From Planotetraspora sp. A-T 1434 (GTDB lineage Bacteria; Actinomycetota; Actinomycetes; Streptosporangiales; Streptosporangiaceae): a DNA stretch of 64,000 bases. Position 1 is the stretch's first letter. The number at the start of each line of letters is the position of its first letter. Location of the stretch: positions 62,001-126,000 of the forward strand of contig NZ_JAOEGB010000004.1 of the NCBI RefSeq assembly GCF_025420585.1. The letters are read 5' to 3'. The notes beneath the pieces were generated by a model, which was not told where the DNA came from, did no database searches, and saw only the letters and a list, made by a program, of their open reading frames with translations. Below are positions 31,446-39,632 of this stretch, piece after piece. Both the position numbers and the translations under genes were made by a program.

Positions 31446-33848
31446 CTAATACATGCTGGTGACGGAGGCGATCTCGTTGAGCGGGAACTCCAGGTAGTCG
31501 CCGGCCTCCTCGCACCAGGCGTCGAGGACGCCGCTGCGCAACTCCCCGTGGCTGACCGTCGCCGTGACACCGTCGGAGAGCGTGATCAGCGCTCGGACGT
31601 CGCGGTCCACGACGAAGCCGAGCAGCGACTGCTGCGCGGTCGGCAGCCGGGTGGCCATCCGGCCGATGACGGCCCAGGTCTGCACGGTCTGGGTCGTCTG
31701 CCCCCTCTCGCCGGAGCCCCCGGACCCCGCGCTCACGAGCAGCCGCTTGGCGTGCTCCCTCGGGTCGGGGGGCGGCTCCACCAGCGTGGCGGGCGGGTCG
31801 AGCTCGGCGACGCGTCCGCCGGGGAGCAGGATCAGCCGCCCCGTGCTCGGCTCGCGGCGGATCGTGATCTCGCCGGTGTCGTCGACCGGCACCGGGGCGT
31901 AGCCCGCCTCGCGCAGGGCCGCCAGGGTCGATGTGGCCTGCGCCGCGCTGGCGAGCACGGTCGGGGCCAGCAGCCGTAGTCCCAGCTTGGCGAGCCGCCG
32001 GTGCGCGGCGATCTCGGCCAGCAGCGTGGGATCGGAGCCCTGGATGATGCAGCCGACGGCGGACACGGTGACCTCGCCGTGCCGCCGTGCCGCGTCGCGG
32101 ATGAGGTAGGTCAGGGGCTGCGGGAGCGTGCCGACCTCGGCCAGGGCGGCGATCAGGGCGTCGGCGGTCTCCCCGCCGTCCAGCGCCCGCCGTACGCTCG
32201 CCGCGCTGAACCGCCACACCGAGGCCGCGCCCTGCGACTCCCGCTCGGCGGCGCGGTCGAGCAGCGACGCCAGCTCGACCGACGGCGGCCCGGTGACCAC
32301 GGCGGTCAGGTCGCCGCCGAACAGCGCCGTGCGCTGCGCGCTGGCGAGGGCCCGCGTCGAGCACTTGACGAGCACCGGGTCGTGCTCGACCTCGGGCACC
32401 GTGTCGTCGCTCTCGTCGCCCGCGACCGAGGCGAGCGCGGCCAGGGCCCGTCCCAGCTCCGTCAGCGTGTCATGCGCGCACAGGCCAAGCAGCCTGGCCT
32501 CTTCGAGGATGCCGGGCGCGCAGTCGGCGAGGAGTTGCCGGTCGAGCAGCGGCGCCCGCCAGTGGACCGACTGCACCAGCTCCTGCAGGGTGGCGAAGCC
32601 CTTGCCCTCCGGGATGCCGGCGAGCGCGCCGATCACCGCCCGGCGAATCCTGGCGATGGTCTCCCCGGCCGGGTCGTCGCCCAGGACGGCCGGGTAGCGG
32701 CCCTGGACGCGCCGCAGCGAGGCGCGCTCCATCCGCCACCAGGCCGACAGCAGCACGCGGAGCCGGGCGGGGGCGTCCTCCAGCCGCCAGGCGTCGAACC
32801 GTTCGGTCGGGACGAGCCCGCCCGCCGCGTCGTCGACGGCGATCAGCCGGGCGACGGCGGACACCTCCAGCAGCAGCCGGGTCTCCTCCTCCGAGCAACC
32901 GGTCTCCCTGGCGACCCGCTTCACCTCGCGGACCCCGACACCGCCGTTCTTGAGCAGCGGCAGCGGCGTCTTGTCGGCGTTCTCCAGCAGCGCGGCGGCC
33001 CGGTCGAGCACGTGCGGGGCGGCCAGTGACATCGCATGTTCCACGGCGCCGGGGTCCACCTCGGTCGTGGCCAGGTCGGGAGGACAGGGCGTGAACGCGC
33101 CGTGGTAGTCGGGGCCGCGCAGGGCCAGCGCCACCTCGCGGGGCATCTCCGCGACGTCCCACTGGGTACGGAAGATCAGCCCTCGGTCGAGGGCCCACTT
33201 CTCGGGGGTTCCCGGCGTGACGAAACGGTTGCCGTCCACGCTGCGGACCGGACCGTCCCAGGCGAAGCCGTCGAGCATCTCCATCGTGCCCTCGGGGGCC
33301 TCCCGGATGAGCGCGCCGAGCCGTTCGGTGTCGCCGAGGAGCGCCGTCAGCTTCGCGGTGATCTGCCGCTTGCCGCCCTGGACGGGCAGGTCGAGGGTGC
33401 GGCAGATCCGCCGCAGCCCCTCGGTGTTGAGCATCCAGGAGTCGAGGTAGGCGCCGAGCGGCTCGCCGAGCCCGCACGGGGCGGTCCACCAGCGGGCGAC
33501 GGCTGCGGCGAGCGTGATCCTGCCGTCGGGGCCGGGCCAGGCGACCGCATGGTCGTAGAGGCGGTCCAGCCAGGGGATCACCTCGGAGGTGCTCACACCG
33601 AGGAAACGGGCGAGCTCGTCCTCGGTCGGGCGGCCACCGATGACGAGGCAGGCCTGCAGGAGCTCCAGGGGCGGGAGGGGGAGGCCGCGCATGACCTCCA
33701 TGATCGCGAAGCTGTTGCCGAGCCGCTGCGCGAGCGCGTCGAGCCGCCGGGGCCATGGCGCCGCGATCGCGTCCGGGCGGTTGGCCAGGACGCGGGCGAG
33801 TCTGTCTTCGTCGAGAGTTGTCAGCCAGCCGATTAGGTGATCGTCCAT
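31446..33848 (-). CDS. helicase-associated (XPB/Ssl2-like, Helicase_C_3) domain protein
   Basis: 800 residues from the ATG at 33848. There is no ATPase motor: Walker motifs are not present. The N-terminal part looks like stacked winged-helix or HTH modules (LARFLGVSTSEVIPWLDRLYDHA; KRQITAKLTALLGDTERL). The C-terminal 350 residues match the Helicase_C_3/XPB-like domain common in actinobacteria, with HDPVLVKCSTRALAS, LIRDAARRHGEVTVSAVGCI and ending LEFPLNEIASVTSMY. It may work with a separate XPB-type helicase in DNA repair or transcription; such a gene is not in the window. It is single-gene here, between tetR and the anti-sigma-like cluster. Confidence 0.8.
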   Translation of the reverse strand: MDDHLIGWLTTLDEDRLARVLANRPDAIAAPWPRRLDALAQRLGNSFAIMEVMRGLPLPPLELLQACLVIGGRPTEDELARFLGVSTSEVIPWLDRLYDHAVAWPGPDGRITLAAAVARWWTAPCGLGEPLGAYLDSWMLNTEGLRRICRTLDLPVQGGKRQITAKLTALLGDTERLGALIREAPEGTMEMLDGFAWDGPVRSVDGNRFVTPGTPEKWALDRGLIFRTQWDVAEMPREVALALRGPDYHGAFTPCPPDLATTEVDPGAVEHAMSLAAPHVLDRAAALLENADKTPLPLLKNGGVGVREVKRVARETGCSEEETRLLLEVSAVARLIAVDDAAGGLVPTERFDAWRLEDAPARLRVLLSAWWRMERASLRRVQGRYPAVLGDDPAGETIARIRRAVIGALAGIPEGKGFATLQELVQSVHWRAPLLDRQLLADCAPGILEEARLLGLCAHDTLTELGRALAALASVAGDESDDTVPEVEHDPVLVKCSTRALASAQRTALFGGDLTAVVTGPPSVELASLLDRAAERESQGAASVWRFSAASVRRALDGGETADALIAALAEVGTLPQPLTYLIRDAARRHGEVTVSAVGCIIQGSDPTLLAEIAAHRRLAKLGLRLLAPTVLASAAQATSTLAALREAGYAPVPVDDTGEITIRREPSTGRLILLPGGRVAELDPPATLVEPPPDPREHAKRLLVSAGSGGSGERGQTTQTVQTWAVIGRMATRLPTAQQSLLGFVVDRDVRALITLSDGVTATVSHGELRSGVLDAWCEEAGDYLEFPLNEIASVTSMY

Positions 33849-34216
33849 CACAGATCTCTCGGAAGTCTCAGGAAGCCACCGTAATGTAGATCACACTCTT
33901 GACGGGGTCCGCGAGTCAGAATACTGCCCTCCGTTACGAACCCCGAGATCACGATATTCTCCGCCGATCGCTGCGAAACGGGCATGCCGTCCGTCATCAC
34001 GGTTCGATCTCAGCACATCCCGGCCTGCCGTGCGGACGGTTCGCGTGATATAGCCCCATCGGCCAGAGGGCGCTCCCGTGCATTCCGGGCTGCACGGGAG
34101 CGCTCCCCAGCGGATGGAGCCCCTCTCGGCGACAGACAGATGTGGCCAGTCGGATAGGTTCCGTGGGCCGGGCTGAGGCGTCCGCAGGCGCGCGTCGTTC
34201 TGCGCGAGGGGGCCGC
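33849..34216. other. intergenic stretch without a supported gene
   Basis: No reading frame here has a credible start and codon pattern. The right half contains a strong hairpin listed separately (34068-34105), which serves the gene ending at 34217. The left half must hold the promoter of the helicase-associated gene on the minus strand, but I could not place it with confidence. Confidence 0.5.
34068..34105 (-). terminator. strong hairpin, probable terminator of the ATP-binding protein gene
   Basis: A perfect 13-bp stem GCGCTCCCGTGCA (34070-34082) / TGCACGGGAGCGC (34091-34103) has an 8-base loop and is extended by one wobble and one G-C pair. It lies about 110 bp downstream of the stop at 34217 in the minus direction. 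There is no U-tract, as is common for actinomycete terminators. Confidence 0.65.
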
Positions 34217-34756
34217 TCAGCCGGACAGGACCGCCCACACCGCCTTGCCCTGCGGGGCCAGCGGGCACCAGCCCCAGCGGACGCTCAGTGACTCGACGAT
34301 GTGCAGTCCCAGACCGCCCGGCTCGAACGGCGAGGGGTCCCGGAGCACGGGCTCCGCCGATCCGGGGTCGGTGATCGCGCAGGTCACCAGCTCGCCCCGG
34401 CGGATCAGCGACAGCCGGATGACCTCCCGGGCACGGGGCGCGCTCAGGACCAGGCCGTGCCGCAGGGCGTTGGTGGCCAGCTCGGAGACCACCAGCTCCA
34501 TGCCGTCCTGCAGGTCGGTCATGTCCCAGCCGGCGAGCGTTCCCGCCGCGAAGCTCCGCGCCGAGTGGACGGATTCCGCCTTGGGGAGGAGGACGAAGGT
34601 CGCGCTGGCGGTGGCCGATCCGGGATCGAGGAGATCACGTGCGGGCTCCGGCCACCAGCCGATTGGGGGCCACCAATCGAGCGCCGACCACTGATTCTGG
34701 CCACGAGTCAGGTTCGTGGACTGCACGGGATCATGATGGTGGACACTCCTGTGCAT
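34217..34756 (-). CDS. ATP-binding protein, RsbW-like anti-sigma factor/kinase type (HATPase_c_2)
   Basis: About 179 residues if the ATG at 34756 is used; a GTG at 34726 is a good alternative and the open frame extends further up. The GHKL ATPase core is clear: MELVVSELATNALRHG (N box), LVTCAITDPG and GGLGLHIVESLSVRWGW (G2 box). The protein resembles the many small cytoplasmic kinases of the RsbW/SpoIIAB type in actinomycetes that bind sigma factors or anti-anti-sigma factors. It is divergent from an XRE/DUF5753 regulator and DUF397 protein, a standard triad in these genomes. Confidence 0.85.
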   Translation of the reverse strand: MHRSVHHHDPVQSTNLTRGQNQWSALDWWPPIGWWPEPARDLLDPGSATASATFVLLPKAESVHSARSFAAGTLAGWDMTDLQDGMELVVSELATNALRHGLVLSAPRAREVIRLSLIRRGELVTCAITDPGSAEPVLRDPSPFEPGGLGLHIVESLSVRWGWCPLAPQGKAVWAVLSG

Positions 34757-34780
34757 GTGCAAGAGCGAATGCACGTGCAC
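34751..34780. promoter_or_regulatory. inverted repeat between divergent anti-sigma-like and XRE genes
   Basis: GTGCATGTGCA (34751-34761) and TGCACGTGCAC (34770-34780) form an 11-bp inverted repeat with one mismatch and an 8-base spacer. Each arm is itself built from GTGCA/TGCAC. It could be an operator for the XRE regulator or a hairpin. It overlaps the possible start region of the ATP-binding protein gene, which supports a start downstream of it on that strand (GTG at 34726). Confidence 0.5.
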
Positions 34781-34882
34781 GGGGTTGGTGCAACCGCTAC
34801 GGTTACCCCGACACAATCCCGGGACGAAAGGGGGCGATCTTTGACAGACTGTGAACCAGTCCACAAAGCGGAGGAATAGCAC

Positions 34883-35749
34883 GTGTCGATAGATCCGCCC
34901 GGATCAGGCTCAACCGTTCGGCGAATCATGCTCGGCGCCAGCCTTCGCCGGCTGCGCGAGGAACGCGGGCTCACCCGCGAGGTCGCCGGATTCCACATCC
35001 GTGCCTCCGAGTCGAAGATCAGCCGGATGGAGTTGGGCCGGGTCGGGTTCAAGACACGTGACGTCGAAGACCTGCTCACGCTGTACGGCGTCCACGACGA
35101 CGCGGAGCGGCGTGGTCTGCTGGAGATGGTCCGAGAGGCGAACACGCCTGGGTGGTGGCACAAGTACGGCGAGGTCCTGCCGAACTGGTTTGTCACCTAT
35201 GTCGGACTAGAGGAGGCCGCGAGCGTGATCCGCACCTACGAGGTGCAGTTCGTGCCCGGTCTGTTGCAGACGCAGGCGTACGCCCGGGCGGTGGTCCAGC
35301 TCGGGTATCCGGACGCTCCCAAGGCCGAGATCGAGCAGCGTGTGCATCTGCGCATGCAGCGGCAGGAGCGGCTCACGGACAAGGACGGTCCCAGGCTGTG
35401 GGCCGTCGTCGACGAGGCCGCGCTCAGGCGGCCCATCGGAGGGGGAGCGGTCATGCGTGAACAGCTCCAGCACCTGCTGGAGGTGGCCACGCTGCCCAAC
35501 ATCACCCTGCAGGTGATGCCCTTCCGCTTCGGGATGCACGCGGCCGAGGGTGGCGCGTTCACGATCCTCCGCTTCCCGGAGTCCGACCTTTCGGACGTGG
35601 TCTACGTCGAGCAGCTGTGGGGTGCCCTCTACCTTGACAAGCGTGAGGACATCGATCCCTACCTCACGGCCATGGAGCAGTTGTGCGTGGAGAGCACAAC
35701 TCCCGGGGGCACCGCCGAGATTCTCGGCGAATTTCTCAGAGAGACATGA
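34883..35749 (+). CDS. XRE-family HTH regulator with DUF5753 domain
   Basis: 288 residues from GTG. The HTH spans about residues 16-70: LGASLRRLREERGLTREVAG, then ASESKISRMELGRVGFKTRDV. From about 95 to the end it is DUF5753, with the hallmark IRTYEVQFVPGLLQTQAYAR near 115-134 and a closing TLPNITLQVMPF ... GAFTILRFPES. These proteins are actinomycete regulators paired with DUF397 proteins and anti-sigma-like ATPases. The next gene (DUF397) begins at the very next base after the stop. Target genes are unknown. Confidence 0.93.
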   Translation: MSIDPPGSGSTVRRIMLGASLRRLREERGLTREVAGFHIRASESKISRMELGRVGFKTRDVEDLLTLYGVHDDAERRGLLEMVREANTPGWWHKYGEVLPNWFVTYVGLEEAASVIRTYEVQFVPGLLQTQAYARAVVQLGYPDAPKAEIEQRVHLRMQRQERLTDKDGPRLWAVVDEAALRRPIGGGAVMREQLQHLLEVATLPNITLQVMPFRFGMHAAEGGAFTILRFPESDLSDVVYVEQLWGALYLDKREDIDPYLTAMEQLCVESTTPGGTAEILGEFLRET

Positions 35750-35983
35750 ATGCAGACATATAACGGGATGCCCGCAACTGACCTCACCGGGGTCACCTGG
35801 CGGAAGAGCGTCCACAGCAACTCGACCGGCAACTGCGTGGAGCTCGCGGAGCTCCCCGACGGCAGCGTGGCCGTACGGAACTCGCGTTATCCCGAGGGGC
35901 CGGCCCTCATCTACACCCGCGACGAGATCCGGGCGCTGGTGCTCGGGGTCAAGGACGGCGAGTTCGACGGCCTCCTGGTGTAA
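35750..35983 (+). CDS. DUF397 small protein
   Basis: 77 residues. The whole length is the DUF397 pattern: LTGVTWRKSVHSNSTGNCVELAEL (W-R-K-S-x-x-S in front, N-C-V-E-V/L in the middle) and VAVRNSRYPEGPALIYTRDEI (V-R-D/N-S-x-x-P-x-G). The gene starts immediately after the XRE/DUF5753 stop, so the two are co-translated. DUF397 proteins are small partners of such regulators. Confidence 0.93.
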   Translation: MQTYNGMPATDLTGVTWRKSVHSNSTGNCVELAELPDGSVAVRNSRYPEGPALIYTRDEIRALVLGVKDGEFDGLLV

Positions 35984-36086
35984 CGCCGTATTAACGCCGC
36001 GCGGACGCGCGTAACAGCGCCGCGCAGCCCGCGTAACAACGATCCGGCAGATTAGGTCCTTGAACGCCGATACAAGGGGGCCGGTC

Positions 36087-36365
36087 GTGTTGGACCAGAT
36101 GACTCTTTATCCGGTGGCCGACGACGTGCTGTTCGCGCCCGGCGGCCGCGTGGTGATCCGCACGTACGGCGTGGCCTCGGCGGCCGATCCGGAAGACGGG
36201 GTGCCGCGGACGGTCGCCTACCGGACATGGGTCACCGGAGTGCGCGACCAGCCCCGCTACTGGCGATGGGGCCACTTCGAGGACGCCCGCCGCGGCCACC
36301 GCAAGGTCCTCGAATGGCTGACGGGCCGCGGGCCGCAACCCCAGCCGGTCGCCGCCACCTCCTGA
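36087..36365 (+). CDS. hypothetical protein
   Basis: 92 residues. I use the GTG at 36087 because AAGGGGG sits at good spacing; an upstream TTG (36060) is in frame. Texture is that of a small soluble protein: VVIRTYGVASAADPEDGVP, a Trp/Arg-rich centre (YRTWVTGVRDQPRYWRWGHF), and a basic helix RGHRKVLEWLTG. No family is recognised. It lies downstream of the XRE/DUF397 pair, 103 bp away, and converges on the histidine phosphatase gene. Confidence 0.6.
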   Translation: MLDQMTLYPVADDVLFAPGGRVVIRTYGVASAADPEDGVPRTVAYRTWVTGVRDQPRYWRWGHFEDARRGHRKVLEWLTGRGPQPQPVAATS

Positions 36366-36413
36366 GGAGCGGACGAAGACGGCGCACCCGGACCATCCAG
36401 CCAGGCCGCGCGC

Positions 36414-36992
36414 CTAGACAGGGGCGTTCCAGCGGAGCAGGACGGCCTCCTCGTGCTCGTACCCCAGAGCCGAATAGGTGCCGGTGTCCAGCCGCAGGTA
36501 CCGCCCGTAGCCGGCAGGCAACCCCAGCCACCGGGCGGCCAGCACACGGAGGAAGTGGCCGTGGGCGACGATCAGCACGTCACCGCCGGCCGACCGGATG
36601 AGCGCGATGACCTTGTCGGCCCGCTCGCCGACGTGGTCGACCGTCTCGCCGGGATGCGCCTCGTCCCCGGGGACGATGCCGTCCCGCCAGACGTACCAGC
36701 CCGGGCGGCTCTCGCGGATCTGGGCGGTGGTCACGCCCTCGTAGCCGCCGTAGTCCCACTCCCACAGGTCGGGATCCACCTCGTAGGACTCGACCCCCGC
36801 GAGCTCCGCCGTACGGCGGGCCCGCTGGGCGGGGCTCACGAGGACCAGGGAGAAGGCGCGGTCCTTGACCACACCGGCCAGCGCGCGCGCCTGCTCCTCT
36901 CCTCGCCCGGTCAACGGCAGGTCGGTCCGGCCCGTGTGCCGTCCCGCCCTGCTCCACTCGGTCTCGCCGTGTCTCAGCAGGATGACTTCCAT
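36414..36992 (-). CDS. histidine phosphatase (phosphoglycerate-mutase-like) family protein
   Basis: 192 residues from the ATG at 36992. It has the N-terminal LLRHGETEWS with the phosphohistidine, then GRTDLPLTGRGEEQA, SPAQRARRTAEL, DLWEWDYGGYEG with the acid, and LIVAHGHFLRVLAARWLGL with the second catalytic His. It is a cytoplasmic phosphatase on a small phosphorylated metabolite; the exact substrate cannot be inferred. It stands divergent from the Gfo/Idh/MocA gene. Confidence 0.92.
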   Translation of the reverse strand: MEVILLRHGETEWSRAGRHTGRTDLPLTGRGEEQARALAGVVKDRAFSLVLVSPAQRARRTAELAGVESYEVDPDLWEWDYGGYEGVTTAQIRESRPGWYVWRDGIVPGDEAHPGETVDHVGERADKVIALIRSAGGDVLIVAHGHFLRVLAARWLGLPAGYGRYLRLDTGTYSALGYEHEEAVLLRWNAPV

Positions 36993-37086
36993 AGGCGAAC
37001 CATCATGCCGGTACGGCTTCCGCCCGCCGAACCCGCCCGCCGTCCGCCCGGGGACGGTCCAGTAGGGTCGCGGCGGGAGGGCGCAC

Positions 37087-37956
37087 ATGGAACCGGTATC
37101 GGTGGGATTGGTCGGCGCGGGCCCGTGGGCGGAGATGGTGCACGCACCGGCTCTCGCCGCCGGGCCCCACACGAGGCTCGCCGGGGTGTGGGCCTGCAGG
37201 CCCGAGGCGGCCGACGAGCTCGCGGGCAGGCACCGCGCCCCCTCGTTCGAGCGTCTGGAGGACCTGTTCGAGGTCTCCGAGGCGATCGCGTTCTCCGTTC
37301 CGCCCGCCGTACAGGCCGAGATCGGCGTCCTCGCCGCCAAGGCGGGGAAGGCGCTGCTCCTGGAGAAGCCCCTCGCGGCCGACCTCGACGGCGCGAGGCG
37401 GCTGGCCGACGCGATCGGCGAGGCCGGGGTGGCCTCCCAGATGGTCTTCACGTTCCGCTACTCCCCGGCGACCACGGCGTTCCTCGACCGGGCCCGCGAG
37501 CTGGGACCGTTCGGCGGTTATGCGGCCAACATCTCGGACGCCCTGCTCGGCGGCGCGTTCTCGACTCCGTGGCGCCTGGAGCGCGGCGCCGTGCTCGACG
37601 TCGGGCCGCACATGATCGACCTGCTCGACGCGGCCCTCGGCCCGGTCGTGTCGGTCAGGGCTCACGGCGACCCGCTCGGCTGGGTCGGGCTGCTGCTGGA
37701 GCACGCGAACGGCGCGGTCAGCGAGGCGTCGCTCTGCATGGCGGCGCGGGGTGAGCTGCCGCCCGCCCGCGTGGAGGTCTACGGGCGGGAGGGCAGCGCC
37801 CTGCTCCTCGGCTCGGAGCTCGGCGACGACGTCTTCGCGACGGTGACCCGCGAGTTCGCCGACACCGTGCGCCGGGGCGGCGGGCACCCCCTGGACGCCC
37901 GCCACGGCCTGCGGCTTCAGGAGATCATCGCCGACGCGGAGCGCCAGCTCGGCTGA
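37087..37956 (+). CDS. Gfo/Idh/MocA family oxidoreductase
   Basis: 289 residues. The N-terminal Rossmann fold holds VGLVGAGPWAEMVHAPAL (7-24). The family EKP motif follows (LLLEKPLAADLDGARRL, about 96-112). The C-terminal substrate domain has GAVLDVGPHMIDLLDAALG, the usual D-x-G-x-H-x-x-D loop with the catalytic His. It is likely an NAD(P)-dependent sugar or inositol dehydrogenase of small size. Its last 40 bases overlap the 3' end of the converging acyltransferase gene. Confidence 0.9.
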   Translation: MEPVSVGLVGAGPWAEMVHAPALAAGPHTRLAGVWACRPEAADELAGRHRAPSFERLEDLFEVSEAIAFSVPPAVQAEIGVLAAKAGKALLLEKPLAADLDGARRLADAIGEAGVASQMVFTFRYSPATTAFLDRARELGPFGGYAANISDALLGGAFSTPWRLERGAVLDVGPHMIDLLDAALGPVVSVRAHGDPLGWVGLLLEHANGAVSEASLCMAARGELPPARVEVYGREGSALLLGSELGDDVFATVTREFADTVRRGGGHPLDARHGLRLQEIIADAERQLG

Positions 37957-39200
37957 TCGGCCGCCGCGAGGCGCAGGCCCGCGACCAGCGCCAGCGAGGC
38001 GACCACCGGTACCACGCCGGGCACGAAGCCGGTCACCATGAGGGCGGTCAGCGCGCCGCCGATCAGAACGGCCGCCGCGACGACCCGACCGGCCGCCGCG
38101 GCGCCGGTCGGCTCCTCGAACCGCCCGAACAGGCCGGCCAGCGCCAGCAGGACGGTCACGAGAGCCGCCAGCCGCAGCGGCACCTGGCCCCACCAGGTGA
38201 ACGATCCGACTTCCGGCGTCTCCAGCCCGAACCCGAAGATCGCGATCCCGGCCACGATGACCAGGGCGGTCATGTGCCAGAGGTAGATCGTCATCATCCG
38301 CGGCGCGAGGACGGCCAGCAGGGCGTTCACCTTGGGGCGCCCGGCGAGCGTGTCGAGGGCGGGCCGCAGCAGCATCGCGAGGCCGAGCTGCCCGGCGAAC
38401 AGCGCGAGCATGCAGGCGCTCGGCGGGGCCATGTTCGAGACCATGCCCGGCATGCCGATCATGCTGGCGGGGTACGGCCCGGCGGCCACCAGACCGGCGA
38501 CCATGCCGAACCCGGCCACCGCCAGTCCCGCGGCGCGGCGTCCGGTCAGCCACGCCAGCCTTCCCTCGGCGTACAGGAAACCGACCTGGTGCACGGCCAG
38601 CCAGACGAAGACCACGTTGAGATAGCCGGCCGCCTCCAGCCCGGAGAACCGGATCACGTCCATGAGCACCGCCCCCGCGGCCAGCACGGGCAGGGCGCGC
38701 GACGCCCGCACACGGGCCATGTACGGCGTGGCCAGCACGGCGACCAGGTAGACGGCGAGGAACCAGAGCAACTGGCCGACCGTGCGCGCCGCCACCTCGA
38801 CCGGCTGGGACGGCATGCCGAGCGCGTCGAGGACGTAGGGAAGCGGCAGCCAGACGAAGACCAGCGGAAGCACCGGCCAGGCCAGCCTGCGGAGCCGCCT
38901 GGCCGTCCACAGGCCAGGAGAGCGATGGGATGCGGCCGACCGCCAGCTGATCGCGTTGGCCGCGCCGCCCGCGAAGAACACGAGGGGCATGACCTGGGTC
39001 ACCCAGGTGATCAGGGGGATGCCCACCAGCGCGTTGCCCGTGGTGAGCCTGCCGTTCGCGTAGACCAGGACCGGCATGGTCCAGTGCTGGAGGACCACGA
39101 GCACCATGCCGAAGACGCGCAGGAGGTCGATGAACCGGTCCCGCGGCGCCGGCGAGGCGGCCGGCCGTACGGGTGCCGGGGGAAGCGTGGTCAGGGACAT
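37917..39200 (-). CDS. acyltransferase family 3 membrane protein
   Basis: 427 residues from ATG, with about ten to eleven membrane helices. RFIDLLRVFGMVLVVLQHWTMP near the N-terminus contains the conserved R/D and His typical of the acyltransferase_3 (OafA/OatA) group. A C-terminal MTIYLWHMTALVIVAGI is the family's second conserved block. It transfers an acyl group onto a cell-surface carbohydrate or lipid across the membrane; the acceptor is unknown. Its stop end overlaps the oxidoreductase gene by 40 bp. Upstream, two direct repeats of 11 bp may be operators. Confidence 0.85.
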   Translation of the reverse strand: MSLTTLPPAPVRPAASPAPRDRFIDLLRVFGMVLVVLQHWTMPVLVYANGRLTTGNALVGIPLITWVTQVMPLVFFAGGAANAISWRSAASHRSPGLWTARRLRRLAWPVLPLVFVWLPLPYVLDALGMPSQPVEVAARTVGQLLWFLAVYLVAVLATPYMARVRASRALPVLAAGAVLMDVIRFSGLEAAGYLNVVFVWLAVHQVGFLYAEGRLAWLTGRRAAGLAVAGFGMVAGLVAAGPYPASMIGMPGMVSNMAPPSACMLALFAGQLGLAMLLRPALDTLAGRPKVNALLAVLAPRMMTIYLWHMTALVIVAGIAIFGFGLETPEVGSFTWWGQVPLRLAALVTVLLALAGLFGRFEEPTGAAAAGRVVAAAVLIGGALTALMVTGFVPGVVPVVASLALVAGLRLAAADQPSWRSASAMIS

Positions 39201-39224
39201 GGGGAGCTGCCTTCGCTGCGGACG

Positions 39225-39255
39225 CGGACCCCTTAGCGGGGGATCGGACCCCTTA
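39225..39255. promoter_or_regulatory. 11-bp direct repeat upstream of the acyltransferase gene
   Basis: CGGACCCCTTA occurs at 39225-39235 and 39245-39255, a 20-bp period or about two helical turns. It lies 25-55 bp in front of the minus-strand acyltransferase start. Read on that strand it is TAAGGGGTCCG twice. A pair of binding sites for one regulator is the simplest explanation; no regulator can be named. Confidence 0.45.
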
Positions 39256-39417
39256 AAGGTTTCGCGAACGCCCCGCTCGGCGCAGCGACGGAGGCACTAC
39301 TCGCGGTCGCGCCCGGAGGCGACCCCGCAGGTGGGGCAGGCCCTACCAGCGGCGAGAGAGGCCGGGGCCACGGGACCGTTCAGATGGACCGTCCAGACCC
39401 GCGAACTGGACGGCGGG

Positions 39418-39547
39418 GCGGGAGTTGGTACCGTTCTGTCCGACGCGCGTGCTGTAGCGAAGTCCGGTGTGAGCCCGGCGCTGTCCCGCAACTGTGTTTC
39501 CCCGCGGTTTCCCCGCCCGGGGATGAGCCAGGTCGCCTGCATCCCGC
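39418..39547 (+). ncRNA. cobalamin riboswitch
   Basis: The B12-box region is clear: GTAGCGAAGTCCGGTGTGAG, then CCCGGCGCTGTCCCGCAACTG, then a GATGAGCCAGGTCGCC closing segment that stands for the usual GAGTCAGGA-like end. GCGGGA (39418-39423) and TCCCGC (39542-39547) can pair as the closing P1 stem. It lies 85 bp before a btuF-like gene, whose operon it should shut down when intracellular cobalamin is high, most likely by blocking translation initiation. Confidence 0.9.
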
Positions 39548-39632
39548 GCCGACGCCGTCAACCCTCGAGGAAAAGGGTGATCCGTCGCTATCAGCGGGTC
39601 TCTCGATTTCCCGGCTCCCCCTGGAGGATTCC

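Noticed and set aside
33899-33927. Sigma70-like promoter TTGACG-17-TACTGC on the plus strand
   Set aside because: No gene follows on that strand for more than 900 bp and the -10 box lacks the final T; probably chance.
39384-39632. Extended N-terminus of the BtuF-like protein through the riboswitch region
   Set aside because: The frame is open, but the riboswitch, the GGAGG ribosome site and the signal peptide fix the start at 39633.
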